NCBI RefSeq assembly: GCF_900108095.1 | Contig: NZ_FNWL01000002.1 | Coordinates: 850,748 to 914,747, forward strand | From: Natronorubrum sediminis | GTDB lineage: Archaea > Halobacteriota > Halobacteria > Halobacteriales > Natrialbaceae | Direction: 5' to 3' | Length of the DNA: 64,000 bases | In this document: piece after piece, positions 1 through 7,594 of the stretch | Layout of the letters: every line of letters starts with the position of its first letter | How positions within the stretch are numbered: the first letter of the stretch is position 1 | Translations under genes and position numbers: made by a program | Notes under the pieces: generated by a model | The model's input: the letters and a program-made list of their open reading frames with translations, nothing else | Told to the model about the DNA's origin: nothing | Database searches by the model: none

Positions 1-497
1 CGGCCCGCGAGGCCTACGCGACGGGCGTCGACGCCCTCGTCGACGAGGATATCCCGCGCGAGCGCTGGGAACCCGCGTTCGACGAGCACGTCGCGTCCTC
101 GATCGAACCGATTCCGGGCGCTGTCGAGACGATTCACGAACTCGCTCGACGCGACGTCCACGTCGGGGTTCTGAGCGACGTCGACGACGACGCCGGCAAG
201 CAAATGCTCGAGCGCTTCGGCGTTCGCGAGTCGTTCGACTCGATCACGACCTCCGAGGAGGTCGGCCGGACGAAACCCGATCCCGCGATGTTCGAGACGG
301 CACTCGAGAAGGCCGGAGCGGTTCCGGAACGGTCGCTCATGATCGGTGATCGCTACGATCACGACGTGAAAGGGGCCGCCGACGTTGGCATCAACGGGAT
401 CGCGTTCGGTGCCGAAGACGGGCCGGCCGTCTCCTATCGGATCGACGACCTCACTGCGGTCCTCGAGATCGTCGAGGATACTGAGCCGGGCGTCTAA
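1..497 (+). CDS. HAD family hydrolase, C-terminal part (5' end outside window)
   Basis: The reading frame is open from the window edge (first full codon at 3) to the TAA at 495-497, so the N-terminus with the first HAD aspartate is missing. What remains has the later HAD landmarks: a VGVLSDVDDD-like segment (motif II region, Ser in LSD), the lysine of the TKPDP segment (motif III) and GDRYDHDVKGAADVG (motif IV, the acidic Mg-binding pair). This layout fits the HAD-IA group (phosphoglycolate phosphatase-like), cytosolic phosphohydrolases that use an aspartyl-phosphate intermediate. Substrate cannot be told. The next gene on the same strand begins about 160 bases later behind its own promoter-like sequence. 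Confidence 0.85.
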   Translation, partial: AREAYATGVDALVDEDIPRERWEPAFDEHVASSIEPIPGAVETIHELARRDVHVGVLSDVDDDAGKQMLERFGVRESFDSITTSEEVGRTKPDPAMFETALEKAGAVPERSLMIGDRYDHDVKGAADVGINGIAFGAEDGPAVSYRIDDLTAVLEIVEDTEPGV

Positions 498-657
498 CAT
501 CGAGAACGACGGGACGGACAGCTACCGTCGAGGCCGACGGGCCGAGCATCTACGGAACGCGTCGTCACTCCCGAGGTCGGTACCGGCTGCGGAGGTGAGT
601 GCCCGTACGGCCGATACCCAAACGCTTTTTGGGATATTTTGCGACGAACGAACTAAT

Positions 658-1314
658 ATGGGGGCAAACAGCGACGACCCGCCCGTCGACACCGAGGAGG
701 CGATCATGCGGGCGACCTATCGAGCGCTGTGCAATCACGGCTACGCCAACCTGACGATGCAGGCCATCGCCGACGAGTTCGACAAGACGAAAGGGGTCTT
801 ACACTACCACTACGACACCAAACAGGATCTGCTCGTCTCGTTTCTCGAGTACCTACTCTCGGCGTTTCAAGAGAACATCGCCGTCGACGGCGCGGATCCG
901 GCGGAACGACTCGAGGCGCTGATCGAGACGCTGCTGTTCGGGCCGCCAGAACGCGGCAGATTCGACCACTGGGAACTCACGACGGCGATGCTCGAGATTC
1001 GCTCGGAAGCGCCACACAACGAGGAGTTCCGCCGCCAATTGAGCCGAAACCACGAAACCGTCAAAGCGACCGTCGTCGCCATCGTCGAAGCGGGAATCGA
1101 ACAGGGAATCTTTCGCGACGTCGATCCGGAGCAGGTCGCGACGCTGTTGCTCGCGAGCATCAACGGCGCGCGGATCTACCAGGTTACCCTCGAGCGAGAC
1201 GACGTCGCGGAAGTGACGCGCTCGAGTCTCGACGCGATTCTCGAACACTGGCTCTACTGTCCGGACGAACTCGATTCCGGGTCCAAAGCGGACGGAAACG
1301 CCGGCGAGGATTAA
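658..1314 (+). CDS. TetR/AcrR family transcriptional regulator
   Basis: A 218-residue protein. The N-terminal helix-turn-helix lies at residues 14-59, with LTMQAIADEF and the recognition-helix end LHYHYDTKQDLL, which are diagnostic of TetR. The remaining all-helical part (60-210) is the ligand-binding and dimer domain. I chose the ATG at 658, not an upstream in-frame ATG, because the HTH then begins at the usual distance and an AT-rich promoter element (about 625-640) sits just in front, giving an almost leaderless message. The neighbouring convergent gene is an MFS transporter whose promoter carries a perfect palindrome of TetR-operator type, so this regulator probably represses that exporter. 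The ligand is unknown. No matching palindrome is visible at its own promoter. Confidence 0.9.
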   Translation: MGANSDDPPVDTEEAIMRATYRALCNHGYANLTMQAIADEFDKTKGVLHYHYDTKQDLLVSFLEYLLSAFQENIAVDGADPAERLEALIETLLFGPPERGRFDHWELTTAMLEIRSEAPHNEEFRRQLSRNHETVKATVVAIVEAGIEQGIFRDVDPEQVATLLLASINGARIYQVTLERDDVAEVTRSSLDAILEHWLYCPDELDSGSKADGNAGED

Positions 1315-1340
1315 CGGAGAGCGTCGGTGTACTCGGATTC

Positions 1341-2678
1341 TCAGTCGGCATGATCCGACGCTGAGCCCGGCGCGCACGAATCATCGCGGAGGTCGACTCG
1401 TGGCATGTACTGTCCAGTCTCTCGGTGGACGCCCGCGAGGAGGATCACACTCGCGAGGAGTGGGAGGACGGCGCAGACGACGTAGATCGGCAGGAAGCCG
1501 AACTGTTCGACGAGCGGGAGCGAGACGATCGGACCGAGTCCGCCGCCGATGTCGCCAAGGACGTTGTTCGTTCCGACAGCCCGTCCCATTCGCTCGTCGG
1601 GCGTGAGGTCGGCGAGGAGCGCCATGAGCGGACCACTCGTTCCACCCTGTCCGGCACCGATGAGGAGACAGGCGACCGTCAACGTCACGATCGAGTCGGC
1701 CAGCGCGAGCATGATGAAGCCGACGAACGTCGTCCCGAGGAAAAACAGGAGCGTCGGAACCCGCGACTCGGTCCGGTCGCTAACGTGGCCGCCAACGAAC
1801 ATGAACAGGCCCGCAGCGACGACCGTGATCGCCATAAAGATCCCCGACGAGCCCTGCGCGTCGAACCCGAACACGCCGAGATTGTTGTGGTCCAAAAAGA
1901 GCACGAGCGTCGCGAACAACGCGCCGATGTAGGCGAACAAGACGGCGAAGTTCACGAAGCCAACCGTCAGCGAGGGAAGGGTGGTATCGATGTCCGTCAG
2001 CGAAACCGATCGATGACCGTCCCCGCTGACGTGGGTCTCAGGAATCGTGACGTAGGCGATCACGCTCGCTACCACCGCGAAGAGCGTCGCGACGGCGAAC
2101 GCCGTGACCGTCGTCGACACTTCGCTGATGACGCCGCCGATGACAACACCGCTCGGGAATCCAAAGAGCACGCCACCGCGAATGAGGCCCATGCTCGCGC
2201 CTCGAGAGTCGTCCTCGCTGACGTCCGCGGCGATCGTGTACGCCGTTGCGAAGACGGCCGCGCTCCCGACGCCCCAGATGATCCGAGACCCGAGGAACCA
2301 GCCTTCGGGAACGTCCGGAACGAACCACATCGAGGGGTGGGCCGCGATCATCGCGACGACGTACCCGAACGTCGCACCGGCCTGGATAATCATCCCGACG
2401 ACGAACGGCGTTCGGGTGCCGATTCGGTCGACGAGTACGCCCGCGGGGGCGTTCGCGAACAGCCTCGAGAACCGATTCGCACTCAGGATGATCCCGACGA
2501 GCAGCGGTGAGATTCCCAGAACCTGGCCCAGGTTCGGGAGGATGGGAAAGATCACGCCGCCGCCGAAGCCAACGAAGAACGTACTCAGGATAACTGCGCC
2601 GACTACCACGGCTTGGCTCGGGTTCTCAGCACTCATCGTCTCACGCCAGCGCTGAGAGAGGCCACCACTCGAACTCAC
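1341..2678 (-). CDS. MFS transporter (drug/metabolite exporter type)
   Basis: A 445-residue membrane protein with about 12 hydrophobic segments starting near residue 23. The loop between TM2 and TM3 has the MFS motif A form (GVLVDRIGTRTP), and a second copy (GGHVSDRTESR) begins the C-terminal half. Such proteins are proton-coupled antiporters or exporters of small molecules. The start is GTG at 2678 because an excellent Shine-Dalgarno sequence, GGAGGTGA, lies 4 bases upstream; an internal ATG at 2636 is the alternative. The leader is long, and a 20-base palindrome about 115 bases upstream sits near a probable promoter, so TetR control is likely. Gene and tetR are convergent with only 26 bases between them. 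Confidence 0.88.
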   Translation of the reverse strand: MSSSGGLSQRWRETMSAENPSQAVVVGAVILSTFFVGFGGGVIFPILPNLGQVLGISPLLVGIILSANRFSRLFANAPAGVLVDRIGTRTPFVVGMIIQAGATFGYVVAMIAAHPSMWFVPDVPEGWFLGSRIIWGVGSAAVFATAYTIAADVSEDDSRGASMGLIRGGVLFGFPSGVVIGGVISEVSTTVTAFAVATLFAVVASVIAYVTIPETHVSGDGHRSVSLTDIDTTLPSLTVGFVNFAVLFAYIGALFATLVLFLDHNNLGVFGFDAQGSSGIFMAITVVAAGLFMFVGGHVSDRTESRVPTLLFFLGTTFVGFIMLALADSIVTLTVACLLIGAGQGGTSGPLMALLADLTPDERMGRAVGTNNVLGDIGGGLGPIVSLPLVEQFGFLPIYVVCAVLPLLASVILLAGVHRETGQYMPRVDLRDDSCAPGSASDHAD

Positions 2679-2682
2679 GGCG

Positions 2683-2690
2683 TCACCTCC
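2683..2690 (-). promoter_or_regulatory. Strong Shine-Dalgarno site deciding the MFS start
   Basis: On the minus strand GGAGGTGA, fully complementary to the 16S anti-SD, is followed by CGCC and GTG at 2678. Strong SD sites are uncommon in mostly leaderless haloarchaeal messages, so this supports the upstream GTG start and a leadered transcript. Confidence 0.75.
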
Positions 2691-2790
2691 TGACCGCCTG
2701 CAGAATGGAATCTGATTTCGATCGTCCGGATTTCTCGTGTGAACAGCCTGTAGAACGCACAGCAGTCATCGCTCGAAACTCACTCACTAT

Positions 2791-2810
2791 CTGACTAACC
2801 AGTTAGTCAG
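2791..2810. promoter_or_regulatory. Palindromic operator (TetR type) in MFS exporter promoter
   Basis: CTGACTAAC-CA-GTTAGTCAG: two perfect 9-base arms around a 2-base centre. On the minus strand it lies immediately downstream of a T-rich element (2812-2825) that could be the TATA box, so a bound dimer would block transcription start. Size and symmetry suit a TetR dimer, and a tetR gene lies just beyond the exporter. Confidence 0.75.
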
Positions 2811-3171
2811 ACTTGCGTAAAAACGTTTGGAAACGAGTCAGCAGCCGTGTGACTGAATGTATACCGTGGCAGGGTCAGCGGCGGTGGAAGGTGGATTACT
2901 CCGAACCGAGCGAAAGGTTGGGTTTGTCGGTCGCCGGACACACCCATATTCCGGACCAAAACTGCCTGAGACCACGTATTTCGACGATCACGGACCGTGT
3001 GACTAGCTAACTACAACCCCACATACGATGTAAAATAGTAGGCGAGCCACAACTATCTTCGTTAAGGAAAGGAGTAATAGTCCTGTACAACATCGTGTCG
3101 ACCAACGACCAACGTTCGAGAACCGATGGCGACGACCATCCCGCCTCGAGCGTCGGTTTCGAAACCCATCC

Positions 3172-4233
3172 ATGAGCGAAAACTACTACGAACGCCTCGT
3201 CGACGAGGATGCACTCGCCGCGCACTTAGCGGAGCACCTCGGTGAGGCAGACGAATACGACGTCGAACGGCACCAGGAAGGACACTCGAACGAGACGCTC
3301 TTCGTGACGTGGGGCGACCGCGAGTTGGTCATCCGACGTCCGCCGCCGGGTGAAACGGCCGATACGGCCCACGACGTGATCCGCGAGTATCGCGTCATGG
3401 CCGCGGTCGCGGAAACAGACGTCCCGGTCCCGACGCCGGTTCTCAGCTGTGAAGACCACGATATCATCGGCAGCGATTTCTACGTCATGGAGCGCCTCGA
3501 GGGTGACGTGCTCCGGGAGGGCGAACCCGAGCGCTTCGCCGCCCCTGACTACCGCGAGCGAATCGGCGAGGAACTCGTCGACACACTGGCGAAGATCCAC
3601 CGACTCGACTACGAGGAAATCGGCCTCGGCGAGTTCGGCCGCCCGGAAGGCTACACGCAGCGACAGGTCGACCGCTGGGGGAAACAGCTTTCGTGGGCGT
3701 TCGACGTCACCGAAGACGAGCGCGAGGTCCCAGACCTTCACGAGGTTGGCGACTGGCTCCGTGACAACGTCCCCGACGACCACCCCCACACGCTCGTTCA
3801 CGGCGACTACAAACTCGACAACGTCATGTTCGCCCCCGCCACGCCTCCCGAACTCAATGCTGTCTTCGACTGGGAGATGGCCACCCTCGGCGATCCGCAG
3901 GCCGATCTGGGGTGGATGCTCTCTTACTGGCGCGACGAGAAGGACCCCGAGCCATCGATTCCCGAACTGACGACCCGATTCATGGAACGCGAGGGGTACT
4001 CGAGTCGTGTCGACCTCGTCGACCGCTGGGAGGAACTTACCGGCCTCGAGTTCGAGCACGAACGATTCTACCGGACGCTCGCCGTCTACAAACTCGCGGG
4101 CCTCGGCGAGATGTTCTTCCGGCGCTACCTCGAGGGCAACAGCGACAATCCGATGTACCCGAAGATGGAAGAGCGCGTCCCGGCACTCGCCGCGCGCGCG
4201 AAGCGGATTATCGAGGGAGAGGAACCGCTGTAA
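3172..4233 (+). CDS. Phosphotransferase family protein (aminoglycoside phosphotransferase/ACAD10-like fold)
   Basis: A 353-residue soluble kinase-fold protein. The catalytic loop HGDYKLDN is at residues 210-217 and the Mg-binding DWE at 233-235 is followed by ATLGDPQADLGW, the usual APH/choline-kinase order. The sequence GHSNETLFV near residues 38-45 corresponds to the nucleotide-binding loop, and the IRRPP stretch (54-58) carries the ATP-contact region. Length is typical of the ACAD10-like phosphotransferases, which in bacteria and archaea are often linked to acyl-CoA metabolism; here the only such link is the beta-oxidation enzyme 3.4 kb away. Substrate is not known. It is followed 42 bases later by the SHOCT protein, so the two may share a transcript. 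Confidence 0.85.
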   Translation: MSENYYERLVDEDALAAHLAEHLGEADEYDVERHQEGHSNETLFVTWGDRELVIRRPPPGETADTAHDVIREYRVMAAVAETDVPVPTPVLSCEDHDIIGSDFYVMERLEGDVLREGEPERFAAPDYRERIGEELVDTLAKIHRLDYEEIGLGEFGRPEGYTQRQVDRWGKQLSWAFDVTEDEREVPDLHEVGDWLRDNVPDDHPHTLVHGDYKLDNVMFAPATPPELNAVFDWEMATLGDPQADLGWMLSYWRDEKDPEPSIPELTTRFMEREGYSSRVDLVDRWEELTGLEFEHERFYRTLAVYKLAGLGEMFFRRYLEGNSDNPMYPKMEERVPALAARAKRIIEGEEPL

Positions 4234-4275
4234 TCGGAAGAAACAACTTTCGTCTTCGCCCGAGAAGTATCATCC

Positions 4276-4809
4276 ATGAGTGACGATCCGGCGACTCGAA
4301 TCCGTGAGAACATCACGGAGATCACCTCGATGGTCGTCACGGCCCTGTGGCTAGGGTTGATGTTCGCGGGAGTCGGCGGAAACCTATGGCTCGTCGTCCT
4401 CCTCGTCGGTTACGTCGCCGTCGTCCCGCTGGTCGCGCTGTTGTTCGGCGACGAAGCGGACAAAGCGGAGTGGTGGGACGGCTGGTGGGGAAGCGAGTCC
4501 AGGGACGAGCGGGAACGCGAGGAATCGGACTCGAGCGACGCACCCGAAGCGGCGGATCGTCACACCGCGCTCGAAACGACGCCGAAACAGGACAACCGCG
4601 AAGCCCTCGAGACCCTCCGGACCCGATACGCCGCCGGCGAGTTGACCGACGAGCAGTTCGAACGCAAACTCGAGCGCTTACTCGAGACGGAGACGCTCGA
4701 GGACGTCGAGCAGTGGCGAGGATCGACGACAGAGCCACCCGATCGAACGGGAGCAGGCGACCGTGATGAGGGTACTACCCAGGATCGAGATTTCGAGTAC
4801 GAAACCTGA
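4276..4809 (+). CDS. Membrane protein with C-terminal SHOCT domain
   Basis: A 177-residue protein. Two transmembrane helices (about 17-35 and 37-57) are followed by a Trp-rich amphipathic stretch (KAEWWDGWWG), a charged linker and then a SHOCT domain at about 107-137 (LRTRYAAGELTDEQFERKL). SHOCT domains are short helical oligomerisation modules found at the ends of many prokaryotic membrane proteins; no enzymatic role is known. The C-terminal tail is acidic. Start ATG 4276 gives a leader with no strong SD. Function unknown; position behind the phosphotransferase is the only context. Confidence 0.8.
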   Translation: MSDDPATRIRENITEITSMVVTALWLGLMFAGVGGNLWLVVLLVGYVAVVPLVALLFGDEADKAEWWDGWWGSESRDEREREESDSSDAPEAADRHTALETTPKQDNREALETLRTRYAAGELTDEQFERKLERLLETETLEDVEQWRGSTTEPPDRTGAGDRDEGTTQDRDFEYET

Positions 4810-5123
4810 ACGGACGAGACTCGAGAATGCGAGCGTCGGTCGCTCTGTGATACGTCATCGAGTGAGATCCGAGAGTACTCCGAAGGCCCGCAGCCCCTTC
4901 ACTCCACTCGGCCCTATATCGCATCCACAACGCAGGCCTGCCCTCCCTCGTTCGCGCGAGCGAAGCGAGTGCGGGAACGGCCCAGCTACTCTGTGGCAGC
5001 GTGTGCGTGTCTGTGTGTAGATTTGCCACACTCGAGGGGCGTATCGAATCCACGCGGGGGTAGCGGAGAGCGCGAGAGGACACTCCGACACGCTTATTCG
5101 CCGACAGCCCCGAAAACGGGGTA
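4810..5123. other. Intergenic region upstream of elp3
   Basis: 314 bases without a supported gene. It contains a small hairpin, TTCGC-GCGA-GCGAA at 4951-4964, inside a GAGCGAAGCGAG-type string (4958-4969) whose reverse complement recurs at 35927-35938. A TATA-like CTTATT at 5093-5098 lies about 26 bases before the elp3 GTG and probably drives a leaderless elp3 message. Confidence 0.5.
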
Positions 5124-6785
5124 GTGAGTACCGACACGCCCGAACCGACCGAGACCGAAGCGTTCGAACGGGTCTGTGAAACGCTCGTCGAGCGAATCCT
5201 CGCGGGCAATCTCGAGCGCGACGAAGTCGAGAAGGCCAAACTCGAGGCCTGTTCGGAGTTCTCGGCACCGAAAGTGCCCAAAAACTCCGAGATTCTCGAC
5301 TACGCGCCACAGGAGCGACGCGAAGAACTCGAAGCCGTGCTCCAGCGCAAGCCGGTTCGAACGGCCTCGGGTGTCTCCCCAGTCGCGATCATGACCTCCC
5401 CCGAGCGCTGTCCCCACGGAAAGTGTCTCTACTGCCCCGGCGGACCGGATTCGGAGTTTTCCTCCTCCCAGAGCTACACGGGCAACGAACCCGCCGCCGC
5501 TCGCGGCGTCCAGAACGACTACGATCCCTACGGCCAGGTGACGCTGCGACTCGAGCAACTGCGCGAGATCGGCCACCCCATCGACAAGGTCGAACTTATC
5601 CTGATGGGCGGGACGATGACCGCCCGGAGCCACGACTATCAAGAGTGGTTCGTCAAGCGCGCGCTCGAGGCGATGAACGACTACGATGTCGACAAGGAAC
5701 CCGAGCCAGCGGAGGGTGTGAGCTTCGCCGAGGACCCCGAGGAGTACGAGTGGACGTATCTCGAGGACGTCATCGCCGAAAACGAGACGAACGAGATCCG
5801 AAACATCGGGACGACCTTCGAGACGAAACCCGACTGGTGCGATCCCGAACAGATCGACCGAATGCTCGATCTCGGCGGGACGAAAGTCGAGGTCGGCGTC
5901 CAGACCACCTTCGAGCGGATCAACCGCGAGATGCACCGCGGCCACGGCGCGCAGGCGTCGATCGACGCCAACCGGCGACTGCGGGATTCGGCGTTCAAAG
6001 TCGGCTTCCACATGATGCCCGGCCAGCCCGGCATGTCCAAAGAGATGTGTCTCGAGGACTTCCGGCGCATTTTCGAGGAAGAGCAGTGGAAGCCGGACTA
6101 CCTAAAGATCTATCCGACGCTGATCGTCCGTGGTACGGCGACCTACGACTGGTGGCACAAGGGCAAGTACGACCCGCTCGAAAACGAGGAAGCCGCCGAG
6201 TTGGTCGCCGAGATCAAGGACATGATTCCGCGCTATACGCGACTCCAACGCGTTCAGCGAGACATTCCCGCGGACTTCATCGACGCCGGCGTCTGGAAGT
6301 CGAACCTCCGACAGCTCGCGCGACAGAAGATGGATGGCCACGACTGGAACTGCGAGTGCATCCGCTGTCGCGAGGTCGGGATGAACGACGCCGAACCCGA
6401 CGAAATCGACCTCGACGTCATGACCTACGACGCCAGTGGTGGCACGGAACACTTCATCTCGTTCGAGGACTTCGAGCAGGACCTCCTGATCGGCTTTTGC
6501 CGGCTCCGGTTCCCGAATACACCCGTCCGCCCGGAACTCGAGAACGCGGCGTTAGTGCGTGAACTCCACGTGTACGGCAGCGAGGTCACCATGGGCGACG
6601 AGGGCGAGACCGACCAGCACCAGCACAAGGGATACGGTCGACGCCTGATGGAACGCGCCGAGGAACTGGCCGCCGACGCCGGCTACGATAAGCTGAGCGT
6701 GATCTCGGGAATCGGGGCTCGAGAGTACTACCGGAACAAACTCGGCTATCATCAGGACGGCCCGTACGTGAGCAAGCGACTGTGA
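5124..6785 (+). CDS. elp3: tRNA uridine(34) 5-carboxymethylaminomethyl synthase, Elp3 family
   Basis: A 553-residue protein with the two-domain Elp3 architecture. The radical-SAM domain has cluster cysteines Cys96, Cys101 and Cys104 in CPHGKCLYCPGG; it is followed by a GNAT-type domain at about 440-553 with the acetyl-CoA loop QHKGYGRRLM and the terminal REYYRNKLGY. Elp3 uses S-adenosylmethionine and acetyl-CoA to install a carboxymethyl group on U34 of tRNAs in the cytosol; archaea have Elp3 without the other Elongator subunits. A Cys pair near 425-430 (CECIRC) is the usual accessory zinc site. Start GTG 5124 follows a TATA-like element by the leaderless distance; this GTG gives the normal Elp3 N-terminus. 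Confidence 0.95.
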   Translation: MSTDTPEPTETEAFERVCETLVERILAGNLERDEVEKAKLEACSEFSAPKVPKNSEILDYAPQERREELEAVLQRKPVRTASGVSPVAIMTSPERCPHGKCLYCPGGPDSEFSSSQSYTGNEPAAARGVQNDYDPYGQVTLRLEQLREIGHPIDKVELILMGGTMTARSHDYQEWFVKRALEAMNDYDVDKEPEPAEGVSFAEDPEEYEWTYLEDVIAENETNEIRNIGTTFETKPDWCDPEQIDRMLDLGGTKVEVGVQTTFERINREMHRGHGAQASIDANRRLRDSAFKVGFHMMPGQPGMSKEMCLEDFRRIFEEEQWKPDYLKIYPTLIVRGTATYDWWHKGKYDPLENEEAAELVAEIKDMIPRYTRLQRVQRDIPADFIDAGVWKSNLRQLARQKMDGHDWNCECIRCREVGMNDAEPDEIDLDVMTYDASGGTEHFISFEDFEQDLLIGFCRLRFPNTPVRPELENAALVRELHVYGSEVTMGDEGETDQHQHKGYGRRLMERAEELAADAGYDKLSVISGIGAREYYRNKLGYHQDGPYVSKRL

Positions 6786-6934
6786 ACCGGTTGTAGGCCG
6801 TTTGGGCGATCCTGCTTCAGATGTGGACCCAGTGGGCTGTACAGTTCTGCCAGTCGCTATTTGTCGGCTAGCATGGGTGTCAAAATCAACCACCATGTCG
6901 ACAGAATCTTGTGGCTGAGCCAGTACATTCAGCT

Positions 6935-7432
6935 ATGGAACTGACGCGGCGAAAACTGTGCGCCTCGGGGTCGGCGCTCGCAGCGGTCGGACTCGCTGGC
7001 TGTTTCGATCTCGGTGGCTCGAGCGATATCGACGACTGGGAGTGGTCTGGCTCGCTTCCCGTCGATTCGGTTGTCCAGCATCACGATCCGAACTGTGGCT
7101 GTTGTGCGGAGTACGTCGAATACCTCGAGGACAACGGGTTCGAGGTCCAACTCGAGGAAACGGAGGATCCTGGGGCAGTCAAGCAGGAGTTAGGCGTTCC
7201 CAGCGATGCCGAGAGCTGTCACACCGTCGAGTTCGGCGACTACGTCGTCGAAGGGCACGTCCCACTCGAGGCGGTCGAAGAAGCGTACGAAGACGATGAC
7301 GACGACATCGAGGGTATCGCCGCACCGGGAATGCCCGAGTACTCGCCCGGAATGGGGCCACGTGGTGACGATCCGTTGACGATTCATGCCTTCGATGACT
7401 CGGGTGACGTCTACGAGTACACCGAAGTCTAA
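6935..7432 (+). CDS. DUF411 family lipoprotein (possible metal-binding protein)
   Basis: A 165-residue exported protein. The N-terminus has a Tat-like signal (TRRKLC) and lipobox LAGC, with Cys23 the lipidation site, so it should sit on the outer face of the membrane. The mature part has HHDPNCGCCAEYVEYL (residues 49-64), the Cys-rich hallmark of DUF411, then SCHTVEFGDYVVEGHVP. DUF411 proteins are thioredoxin-like and often near copper-handling genes, so metal binding is plausible but unproved; no copper gene is nearby here. ATG 6935 is chosen over an upstream GTG because the signal peptide begins there. A poly-Asp run (residues about 115-120) is typical halophilic sequence. Confidence 0.85.
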   Translation: MELTRRKLCASGSALAAVGLAGCFDLGGSSDIDDWEWSGSLPVDSVVQHHDPNCGCCAEYVEYLEDNGFEVQLEETEDPGAVKQELGVPSDAESCHTVEFGDYVVEGHVPLEAVEEAYEDDDDDIEGIAAPGMPEYSPGMGPRGDDPLTIHAFDDSGDVYEYTEV

Positions 7433-7594
7433 CGACCGGTCACCCTCCCGTCAGCGGCGGAAACTCTTTCGTCAATTACCGAAGTTTATATCCTCTGGGA
7501 GCCGACGAACGAACAGTCAGTACGAATAGTAAACGCTTAACATTGCTAAAGCGGTGTCGGTGGTATTAAGACGGTGCCGGTAGACCTCCCGTCC

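Larger units (their letters stand above)
2679..3171. other. Intergenic promoter region between MFS exporter and phosphotransferase
   Basis: About 490 bases with divergent promoters. It holds the 2683-2690 SD site and the 2791-2810 palindrome on the exporter side. On the other side, AT-rich stretches around 3028-3040 and 3058-3080 are candidate promoter elements for the phosphotransferase. Short open frames here have no recognisable protein and poor codon use. I see no gene. Confidence 0.6.

Noticed and set aside
2813-3010. 65-codon frame between MFS and phosphotransferase
   Set aside because: Random-looking sequence, wrong codon use and overlap with the promoter and operator.
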